13,551 nt of DNA, taken from the NCBI GenBank assembly GCA_903829855.1, contig CAIKRN010000081.1:1-13551 (forward strand). Reading direction: 5' to 3'. Below the pieces are notes generated by a model that saw nothing but the letters and a program-made list of their open reading frames with translations, had not been told where the DNA came from and searched no databases. Each line of letters starts with the position of its first letter. Position 1 is the stretch's first letter. This stretch comes from an uncultured Opitutia bacterium (lineage in GTDB: Bacteria > Verrucomicrobiota > Verrucomicrobiia > Opitutales > UBA953). This document shows, piece by piece, positions 1-6,390 of the stretch. The translations under genes and the position numbers were made by a program.

Positions 1-1499
1 CGGGCGAGTTCGTTACGCCAGTCGGTATAGCCGCCGGCGTGTTCGGTCACAACGCCATCGCCTTCGAAGACGAGTGTGCTGGTCACGACATTATCAAGGA
101 AGGCACGATCGTGGGAGACCATAATGAGCGTACCGACGTAATCGACGAGGATGTCTTCGAGTACGTCGAGCGTTTCGGCGTCGAGGTCGTTCGTAGGTTC
201 ATCGAGCACGAGTACGTTGGCTGGCTTGGTGAAAAGACGAGCCAGCAAGAGGCGGTTGCGTTCGCCGCCAGAGAGTACTTTGGCCTTGGAGCGGGCGCGG
301 GTGGGGTCGAAGAGGAAGTCCTGCAGGTAGCTGATGACGTGCCGCGAGCGTCCCTGAACGGTGACCGTATCGCTGTCTCCGGCGAGATTCTCGGCGACGG
401 TCTTATTGTCGTCGATTTGGTCGCGCATCTGATCGAAGTAAATTACCTCCATCTTCGTGCCGAACTTCAAGACGCCAGAGGTCGGGGCCAGCTGACCGAG
501 CAGCATCTTGACCAGGGTGGTCTTGCCGGCGCCGTTCGGTCCGATGAGGCCGACCTTGTCGCCGCGGTTGAGGACGAGGCTGAAATCGCGGATAAGGGGA
601 GTGCCCCCTGGGTAGGCGAAGGCGATGTTCTCGGCTTCGACTACGCGGACGCCAGAGCGTTCGGCTTCGCTGATTTCCATCTTGGCCGAGCCGGTTACGG
701 AACGCATCGCTCCACGCTGGGCACGCATCTTCACGAGCGCTTCCATGCGGGCGTTAGACTTGGTGCGGCGGGCACCGGGGCTGCGGCGAGACCAGGCCTC
801 TTCTTGGCCGAGCTTCTTATCGAAGGCGGCGCGTTGACGTTCTTCGGCGACGAAGAGCTCTTCTTTACGGACGAGATAGGTGTCGTAGTCGCAAGACCAG
901 CTGGCCAGCTTGCCGCGATCGAGCTCGATGATGCGGTTCGCCATACGCCGGAGGAAGGCGCGGTCGTGCGTGACGAAGAGCAGAGGAATCTTCTGTTCGA
1001 GGAGGAACTCTTCCATCCACAGGATCGAATCGAGGTCCATGTGATTGGTCGGCTCGTCCAGCAGCAGCAGGCCGGGCTTCGCGGCCAAAGCTTTGGCGAG
1101 CAGGCAGCGGCGCTTGAGGCCGCCCGAGAGGTCTTCAAAGGCGCGATCTTCGGGGAGCCCGAGGCGAGCGATTAGATCATCGACCCGCAGGTCTTTTTCC
1201 CAGTCCTCGGAATGGTCATCAGTCCGGATGCCGGAGGTCACGATATCGCGGACGTTCCCCGGGAGGCTTTCGGGGATTTCCTGGGTGAGGCGAGCGATGC
1301 AGACCCCGTCGGGGATGGTGACCGTGCCCGTGTCGGGAGGGGATTCCCCCGCGGCGATGCGCATGAGGGTGGTCTTACCGGCACCGTTACGGCCAAGCAG
1401 ACAGACGCGTTCACCTTCCTCGATCTGGAGGTTCAGGTGGTCCAGGATGGGAGGGCCGCCGAAGCTGACATAGACGTCGAGGAGACTGAGGAGGGCCAT
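1..1499 (-). CDS. uup: ABC-F family ATPase, Uup type (3' end cut by the window edge)
   Basis: This is a soluble protein with two ABC ATPase domains and no membrane segments, of the ABC-F class that acts on ribosomes; Uup has also been linked to transposon excision and DNA branched intermediates. Reading the minus strand from the ATG at 1499 gives 499 codons without a stop before the left edge. Domain 1 has Walker A GRNGAGKTT (about 36-44), signature LSGG (124-127) and Walker B with LLLLDEPTNH (144-153). A charged inter-domain linker near 235-260 contains ARRTKSNARMEALVKMR, resembling the Uup linker. Domain 2 has GPNGAGKTT (320-328), LSGGERNR (409-416) and VLDEPTNDLD (431-440), followed by the switch histidine in SHDR. 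Uup proteins are usually about 600-640 residues, so roughly the last 100-140, including the DNA-binding coiled coil, lie outside. It is divergent from the gene at 1678. Another ABC-F subgroup is possible, but the linker favours Uup. Confidence 0.93.
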   Translation of the reverse strand, partial: MALLSLLDVYVSFGGPPILDHLNLQIEEGERVCLLGRNGAGKTTLMRIAAGESPPDTGTVTIPDGVCIARLTQEIPESLPGNVRDIVTSGIRTDDHSEDWEKDLRVDDLIARLGLPEDRAFEDLSGGLKRRCLLAKALAAKPGLLLLDEPTNHMDLDSILWMEEFLLEQKIPLLFVTHDRAFLRRMANRIIELDRGKLASWSCDYDTYLVRKEELFVAEERQRAAFDKKLGQEEAWSRRSPGARRTKSNARMEALVKMRAQRGAMRSVTGSAKMEISEAERSGVRVVEAENIAFAYPGGTPLIRDFSLVLNRGDKVGLIGPNGAGKTTLVKMLLGQLAPTSGVLKFGTKMEVIYFDQMRDQIDDNKTVAENLAGDSDTVTVQGRSRHVISYLQDFLFDPTRARSKAKVLSGGERNRLLLARLFTKPANVLVLDEPTNDLDAETLDVLEDILVDYVGTLIMVSHDRAFLDNVVTSTLVFEGDGVVTEHAGGYTDWRNELA

Positions 1500-1588
1500 T
1501 GCCCGGAGATGTGAGGAAGGGGAAGGGCCGAGGCGAGGAAAATGGCCGCCTAGGCCCATTCGTGTCGTATTATCAATAGAAGGAACAC

Positions 1589-1618
1589 TTGTCGGAGGGG
1601 TGGGTCGTAGTCTAAACC
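1589..1618 (+). promoter_or_regulatory. weak candidate sigma-70 promoter for the hydrolase/GMC cluster
   Basis: TTGTCG at 1589-1594 and TAAACC at 1613-1618 are 18 bases apart and lie about 60 bases upstream of the ATG at 1678. The fit to consensus is only partial. The divergent 178-base spacer (1500-1677) must hold promoters for both flanking genes, and this is the best plus-strand match I saw. No other structure was evident in the spacer. Confidence 0.22.
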
Positions 1619-1677
1619 TTCGAGACCCCTGGTATCACCCTGACACGCTTCGGCGGTCGGCTTCCCTCTTTCCACAA

Positions 1678-3690
1678 ATGCGTCATATTCTCCCCCTCGT
1701 GCTCATGGCTGTCGCCGCTTTCGCGGACGGACCTAAGGACAACATCCCCACGGCTGTCCGCCCAATCCCGCCGACGGATAAGGCCTTGGCCCTGCCTGAG
1801 GCCGATAAGGCCTCACTGCCCAAGGAACTTGCCGAGCTGCGCGTTGCGATCGACGCCGCCGCTAAGGCGCAGGCCAAGAACCCTCGACTCGAGGAATACC
1901 TTCCTGACCTCGAGATTTTCTACAAGTCCGTCGATTGGGCCGTGAAGTACAATGAGTTCTTCAACAAGGGCGAATTCAAGTCCGCCCATGACCTCATCGT
2001 GGAAGGCAAGGCTCGGACGGCGTTCTTCCTCAAAGGTGAGACCCCGTGGACGAAGCAAACCGGGCTCGTGGTGCGCGGCTATAAGTCGAAGATCGACGGC
2101 TCAGTGCAGCCTTACGGCATGGTTATTCCCGAGAACTATTCCGGCTCCCTGATGCGCCTGGATTTCTGGTGCCACGGCCGCGGCGAAGTCCTCACCGAAC
2201 TTTCGTTCCTGAATGACCGTCGCAAGAACATCGGTCAGATCCCCGCTAACAATCGCTTGGTGCTCCATCTCTACGGCCGCTACTGTTGCGCCAATAAGTT
2301 CGCGGGCGAGATGGACCTCTGGGAGGCCTATGCCCACGCCCGTAAGAGCTACAATATCGACGACGACCGTTTGATGATTCGCGGCTTTTCGATGGGGGGT
2401 GCTGCCGTCTGGCAGTTTGGCGCCCATTACACTGATCGCTGGTGCGCCATCAGCCCCGGTGCGGGTTTCTCGGAAACCCCAGAGTTCTTGAAGGTCTTCC
2501 AATCGGAAGAAGTGAACCGTATCCCGTCTTGGCAGAAGACCCTTTGGTCTTGGTATAACGCGACCGACGTCGCCGCGAACTTCGTGAACGCCCCGACCAT
2601 TGCTTACAGCGGTGAAATCGATGGGCAGAAGCAGGCCGCGGACATCATGGCCCGTTACCTTGCCAAGGAAAATATCGAACTCACGCACATCATTGGTCCG
2701 AAGACCCCTCACCGTTTCCATCCGGATTCGTTTGCCGAAATCGAGCGCCGCCTCGATATCATCGCAGCGGCCGGCCGCAATCGCATGCCCAAAGAAGTGA
2801 GTTTCGTGACCTACTTCCTGCGCTATAACCGCATGCACTGGGTGCAGGTGGATCGTATGGAAAACCACTGGCAGATGGCCCGCGTCGACGCCAAGACCGT
2901 GGATGAACGCAACGTGGTCGTGCAGACAAAGAATGTCAGCGCACTCACGCTCGACATGCCGGTTGGCTTCGCTCCGCAATCCTTGCGCGAGAAGACCATG
3001 GTGAAGATCGATGGCCAAGACATTGATGCCGGCCGGGCCACTTCCGAACGATCGTGGACAGCCAAGTTCGCTCGCCAGAACGGCAAGTGGGCGCTGATCC
3101 AAGGCCTCGATGAAGCCGTGATTGCCAAGAAGCACGGCCTCTCCGGTCCGATTGACGATGCCTTCATGGATGCCTTCCTGTTCGTTGCACCCTCGGGGCA
3201 GCCGATTAATGCCAAGGTGGGTGCTTGGACGAAGGCGGAGATGGAGCGCGGTAGTTTTGAATGGCGCCGTCAGTTCCGCGGCCTTGCTCCGGCGAAGAAG
3301 GATGCCGACGTCAAGGACGAGGATATTGCCAAGAACAACCTCATCCTGTGGGGCGATCCTTCCTCCAATGCGGTGCTGGCTAAGATTGTGGCCAAGCTCC
3401 CCATCACCTGGACGGCCGAGAAACTGGTCGTCAATGGTAAGACCTACAGCGCCGGCGATCATGCCCCAATCCTGATTTATCCTAACCCGCTCAATCCGGC
3501 TCGCTATGTTGTAATCAACAGTAGCTTCACCTACCGCGAATACGATTACCTCAACAATGCTCGCCAGATCGCCAAGCTACCCGACTGGGCTGTCGTTGAC
3601 CTGAACACCGCCCCTGACAGCCAGAACCCTGGTAAGGTCGAGGATGCTGGCTTCTTTAATGACGGCTGGAACTTTGCGGGCGCCCGTTAA
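1678..3690 (+). CDS. secreted alpha/beta-hydrolase, prolyl oligopeptidase / PHB depolymerase-like family
   Basis: The protein has 670 residues when started at the ATG at 1678. That start places a clean signal peptide at the N-terminus: MR, a hydrophobic run, and AFA as a likely cleavage site after residue 16. The reading frame is open upstream to a GTG at 1600, but the extra 26 residues would bury the signal peptide. The hydrolase core holds the nucleophile elbow GFSMGG with Ser238, a likely acid Asp315 (SGEIDGQ) and a likely base His345 (KTPHRF), so the catalytic triad appears complete. A separate C-terminal region contains LWGDPSSN (about 557-564) and YPNPLNP (601-607), ending in a PDWAVVDLN stretch. 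This arrangement resembles PVC-group proteins annotated as prolyl oligopeptidase family serine peptidases. It is exported, so it acts outside the cytoplasm. It sits 17 bases before the GMC dehydrogenase gene, implying co-transcription. The substrate is unknown; it could be an esterase rather than a peptidase. Confidence 0.85.
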   Translation: MRHILPLVLMAVAAFADGPKDNIPTAVRPIPPTDKALALPEADKASLPKELAELRVAIDAAAKAQAKNPRLEEYLPDLEIFYKSVDWAVKYNEFFNKGEFKSAHDLIVEGKARTAFFLKGETPWTKQTGLVVRGYKSKIDGSVQPYGMVIPENYSGSLMRLDFWCHGRGEVLTELSFLNDRRKNIGQIPANNRLVLHLYGRYCCANKFAGEMDLWEAYAHARKSYNIDDDRLMIRGFSMGGAAVWQFGAHYTDRWCAISPGAGFSETPEFLKVFQSEEVNRIPSWQKTLWSWYNATDVAANFVNAPTIAYSGEIDGQKQAADIMARYLAKENIELTHIIGPKTPHRFHPDSFAEIERRLDIIAAAGRNRMPKEVSFVTYFLRYNRMHWVQVDRMENHWQMARVDAKTVDERNVVVQTKNVSALTLDMPVGFAPQSLREKTMVKIDGQDIDAGRATSERSWTAKFARQNGKWALIQGLDEAVIAKKHGLSGPIDDAFMDAFLFVAPSGQPINAKVGAWTKAEMERGSFEWRRQFRGLAPAKKDADVKDEDIAKNNLILWGDPSSNAVLAKIVAKLPITWTAEKLVVNGKTYSAGDHAPILIYPNPLNPARYVVINSSFTYREYDYLNNARQIAKLPDWAVVDLNTAPDSQNPGKVEDAGFFNDGWNFAGAR

Positions 3691-3707
3691 TTTCTAAACC
3701 CACTCCC

Positions 3708-5483
3708 ATGCCCATCATCACCGAGAAAGACCTCCAGCCTATCTACGACGTCATTGTCGTGGGTTCTGGTGCTGGCGGCGGACAGTCGGCCTACACGCTT
3801 ACCATGAACGGCGTGAAGGTCCTCATGCTCGAGGCTGGTCGTAATTACGACCCTGTCACCGAGACCCCGATGTTCCAGTCTAAGGCGGATGCTCCCTTGC
3901 GCGCGATGAGCACGAAGGAGAAACCGTTCGGCTTCCATGACGCGACCGTCGACGGCGGCTGGGAAGTCCCGGGTGAGCCTTATACTCAGGCGTCGACCGA
4001 CCCGAAGCAGCGCTTCGACTGGTGGCGTGCCCGCATGCTCGGCGGACGTACCAATCACTGGGGTCGTATCTCGCTCCGTAACGGCCCTTACGACTTCAAG
4101 CCATACTCCCGTGACGGACTCGGTTTCGACTGGCCGATCAGCTATGAAGACGTCGCCCCTTATTACGACAAGGTCGAGATGCTCGTCGGGGTCTATGGCT
4201 CCAACGAAGGCCTCGAGAACACGCCCGACTCGCCGAATGGCACACTGCTGCCAGCGCCCAAGGCCCGAGCCGGTGAACTCTACGTCAAGAAGCACATCGC
4301 GAAGTTCGGTATGCCGGTGATTCCGATTCATCGTGCCGTCCTCTCGACTCGCCAGGATCACGTTAACTTCCCGGCTCGCCTGCATCCTAACAATCCCAAG
4401 GCGCAGAAGATCATCGCTAAGGCCATGCAGGAGCGCGCCGCCTGCTTCTGGGCGACCGACTGCGGTCGCGGTTGCGCCATCAAGGCCAACTACCAGTCGA
4501 CCACCGTGCACCTCCCGCCGGCCCTCGCGACCGGCAACCTCGACATCCTTTGTAACGCCCATGCCCGCGAGGTCACGGTCGGCGCCGACGGGAAGGCCAA
4601 CGGCGTCATCTACATCGACAAGGTCGCCGGCCAGGAGCGCGCCGTGAAGGCCCGCGCGGTGATCCTCGCCGCCAGCTCGGGCGAGACCGCCCGCATCCTG
4701 CTCAATTCCAAGTCCCATCGCTTCCCGAACGGCCTCGCCAACGGCTCTGGTCTCGTCGGCAAGTACATCATGGACACCGTGGGCGCGGGCCTCGGCGGCA
4801 GCGTCCCCGCTTTTGAAAATCTTCCGGTCCATAATGAGGAAGGCGCCGGAACGCACGTCTACATCCCTTGGTGGCTTTATAAAGACGCCAGCAAGCTCGG
4901 GTTCGCCCGCGGCTACCATATCGAGTTCGGCACCGGACGTCGTATGCCCGGACTCGGTGCCGGTGGCGCGAGCCCAGGCTACGGTAAGAGCTACAAGGAA
5001 GAAGTCCGCCAGAAATATGGCGCGGGCATCGGCTTCGCCGGTCGCGGTGAGATGATCCCGAACGAAAACTCTTTCTGCGAAATCGATCCGACCGTGAAGG
5101 ATAAGTGGGGCATCCCCGTTCTGCGTTTTCACTGGAAATGGTCCGACCACGAACTCAAGCAGGCGGCCCACATGGAAGCGACTTTCGCGATGGTCATCGA
5201 AGCCATTGGCGGCAAGGCCAAGAAGCCTGAGGCTGATGGCTCCAAAGCCATCGAGGCCGGGGGACGAATCATCCATGAAGTCGGCGGAGCCCTCATGGGA
5301 GCCGACGCCAAGAAGTCGGTTACTAACCGGTGGAACCAGTGCTGGGATGTCCCGAACCTGGTCCTCAACGACGGCTCGGCCTTCTGCAGTAACGCCGACA
5401 AGAACCCCACGCTCACCATCATGGCCCTCGCTTGGCGAGCGTCCGACCATCTCGTCGAAGCGATGCGCAAGGGTAACCTCTAA
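3708..5483 (+). CDS. GMC-family FAD-dependent dehydrogenase, catalytic subunit, probable sugar/glycoside dehydrogenase with Fe-S motif
   Basis: The 591-residue flavoprotein is predicted to oxidise an alcohol group, most likely on a sugar, and pass electrons to a cytochrome. The N-terminus has the FAD-binding Rossmann motif VVGSGAGGG (about 17-25), and Glu42 at the end of the second strand probably binds the ribose. GGRTNHWGR at 112-120 is the flavin-contacting motif of the family. The C-terminal GMC domain has IIHEVGG with His523 and DKNPTLT with Asn566, matching the catalytic His/Asn pair. Cys246, Cys252 and Cys256 form C-x5-C-x3-C, the spacing I recall for the [3Fe-4S] ligands of bacterial FAD glucose dehydrogenase. 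There is no signal peptide. The stop overlaps the start of the Tat-signal small subunit (TAATG), which suggests translational coupling and export as a complex. No Shine-Dalgarno is visible before the ATG. The exact substrate (glucose, glycoside C3 or other) cannot be read from the sequence. Confidence 0.92.
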   Translation: MPIITEKDLQPIYDVIVVGSGAGGGQSAYTLTMNGVKVLMLEAGRNYDPVTETPMFQSKADAPLRAMSTKEKPFGFHDATVDGGWEVPGEPYTQASTDPKQRFDWWRARMLGGRTNHWGRISLRNGPYDFKPYSRDGLGFDWPISYEDVAPYYDKVEMLVGVYGSNEGLENTPDSPNGTLLPAPKARAGELYVKKHIAKFGMPVIPIHRAVLSTRQDHVNFPARLHPNNPKAQKIIAKAMQERAACFWATDCGRGCAIKANYQSTTVHLPPALATGNLDILCNAHAREVTVGADGKANGVIYIDKVAGQERAVKARAVILAASSGETARILLNSKSHRFPNGLANGSGLVGKYIMDTVGAGLGGSVPAFENLPVHNEEGAGTHVYIPWWLYKDASKLGFARGYHIEFGTGRRMPGLGAGGASPGYGKSYKEEVRQKYGAGIGFAGRGEMIPNENSFCEIDPTVKDKWGIPVLRFHWKWSDHELKQAAHMEATFAMVIEAIGGKAKKPEADGSKAIEAGGRIIHEVGGALMGADAKKSVTNRWNQCWDVPNLVLNDGSAFCSNADKNPTLTIMALAWRASDHLVEAMRKGNL

Positions 5484-6166
5484 TGCCTACGAACATGGAA
5501 AACATTCCCGCAGATAATTCCGGTCAGATTGATCGCCGTCAGGCTCTCAAGTGGATCGGCGCCGCCGCGGCTGCCGCCGCGATCTTCCCGCACGCCTCCG
5601 CCCAGGACAAGCTCCCGCGTCCCTCTGGCGCCGCCCCCGGCGGACAGCGGATCGGCACGGACCCGGTGCTGAACAAGAACTACACTCCGGGCGACCTTTG
5701 GCCGCTGACGCTGACGCCCAAGCAGCGCAAGGCGGCTGCATCGCTGACCGATCTGATTCTGCCGCCGGACAATCCGGGCGACAAAATGCCTTCGCAGCTC
5801 GGCGTCCAGGAGTTCATCGATGAATGGATCAGCTCCCCTTACGATGAGACTAACAAGGATCGACCGATCATCACCGCCGGCCTGGATTGGCTCGATGCCG
5901 AAGCTCAGCGTCGCTTTCAGAAGGATTTCGCCGACCTTGCTGAACCGCAGAAATGCGCCATCGCGGACGACATCTGCGGTAAGACTGCGGTGAAGAAGGC
6001 ATTCAAGGGCCAGCAGAACTTCTTCAGCCGCTTCCGCTATCTCGCGGCCAGCGGGTACTATACCACTCCGCAGGGCTGGAAGGACATCGGCTACGTCGGC
6101 AACGTCCCGACCTTAAACTTTGACGGACCGACGCCTGAGGCCTTGAAGCACTTGGGGTTGGCCTAA
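5483..6166 (+). CDS. Tat-exported small subunit, gluconate 2-dehydrogenase subunit 3 family
   Basis: The protein has 227 residues and is the usual partner of GMC-type membrane or periplasmic dehydrogenases. The N-terminus carries a twin arginine (Arg18-Arg19 in DRRQALKWIG), a long alanine-rich hydrophobic stretch and a likely cleavage site ASA|Q after residue 40, so it looks like a Tat substrate. The mature part has the family's LTLTPKQRKAAASLTDLILP stretch and a C-terminal segment with GYYTTPQGWKDIGYVGNVP. The ATG at 5483 overlaps the preceding stop by one base. A second in-frame ATG at 5495 would also keep the whole Tat signal, so the start is uncertain by four residues. In known direct-electron-transfer dehydrogenases this subunit carries the signal-less flavoprotein across the membrane; the same role is inferred here. 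A probable terminator follows 31 bases after the stop. Confidence 0.9.
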   Translation: MPTNMENIPADNSGQIDRRQALKWIGAAAAAAAIFPHASAQDKLPRPSGAAPGGQRIGTDPVLNKNYTPGDLWPLTLTPKQRKAAASLTDLILPPDNPGDKMPSQLGVQEFIDEWISSPYDETNKDRPIITAGLDWLDAEAQRRFQKDFADLAEPQKCAIADDICGKTAVKKAFKGQQNFFSRFRYLAASGYYTTPQGWKDIGYVGNVPTLNFDGPTPEALKHLGLA

Positions 6167-6197
6167 GCTCGAGGATAGGAGGGCCTGAGGTCACGAG

Positions 6198-6228
6198 GAC
6201 CGGAGGTTGTAAAAGCCTTCGGTCTTTT
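6198..6228 (+). terminator. probable rho-independent terminator after the GMC/small-subunit cluster
   Basis: GACCGGAGG (6198-6206) pairs with CCTTCGGTC (6216-6224) over nine base pairs with one G-T wobble and a nine-base loop. TTTT follows directly at 6225-6228. It lies 31 bases after the small-subunit stop, so it would close the transcription unit that starts at 1678. The T tract is short. Confidence 0.6.
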
Positions 6229-6235
6229 GGTGTCT

Positions 6236-6287
6236 ACAGGCCGCCGAATGGTGGCCTGTGGGTAGAGGCACGACTACGTCGTGACCT
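6236..6287 (+). repeat. REP-like element, copy A (head left, tail right)
   Basis: The head hairpin occupies 6236-6259: arm ACAGGCC, core GCC, loop GAAT, core GGT, arm GGCCTGT, with one G-T wobble in the core. The tail starts with GTAG (6262-6265), then eight bases, then CTAC (6274-6277). It folds as AGGCACGAC / GTCGTG-ACCT with a bulged A. It forms an inverted pair with copy B. Confidence 0.8.
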
Positions 6288-6338
6288 GGGCGTTACGTAG
6301 TCCCGCCCCTACCTAACGTTCACCATGCGGCGAACGTT
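6288..6338 (-). repeat. REP-like element, copy B (inverted relative to copy A)
   Basis: On the plus strand the tail GTAG (6297-6300), N8, CTAC (6309-6312) comes first. The head follows at 6315-6338: AACGTTC, ACC, loop ATGC, GGC, GAACGTT. Reverse-complemented, it matches copy C at about 45 of 49 positions with one inserted base. The GTAG of B lies 19 bases after the CTAC of A. The copy ends 52 bases before the next start codon, so any promoter of the downstream gene overlaps or adjoins it. Confidence 0.8.
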
Positions 6339-6390
6339 GTCATTTGGGGTTGGAACAATTGGCTGGGCGGATTGCCTAATCGGTATCCCC

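Noticed and set aside
39..1175. Long plus-strand open frame of 378 codons opposite the ABC-F gene
   Set aside because: It is antisense to a clear two-domain ATPase and shows no recognisable domain; long antisense frames are expected in GC-rich coding DNA.
1600..1677. Upstream GTG start for the secreted hydrolase
   Set aside because: It would add 26 unrelated residues before a clean signal peptide; the ATG at 1678 fits better.
2101..3462. Minus-strand open frame of 453 codons
   Set aside because: It is the shadow of the secreted hydrolase gene; the sequence is rich in His, Gly and Val without any family motif.
3687..5450. Minus-strand open frame of 587 codons
   Set aside because: It lies exactly opposite the GMC dehydrogenase with no motif of its own, and arises from the codon usage of that gene.
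6236..6338. Simple transcription terminators rather than repeats
   Set aside because: The hairpins lack T tracts and recur as near-identical elements around the transposase gene, so a REP family explains them better.
6350..6380. Possible promoter TTGGAA ... CCTAAT before the fusion gene
   Set aside because: The spacing is 19 bases and the match is poor, so it is not supported as a feature.
6325..6390. Upstream ATG start for the fusion protein
   Set aside because: This ATG is the loop of REP copy B, and the added 22 residues would mask the signal peptide that begins at 6391.
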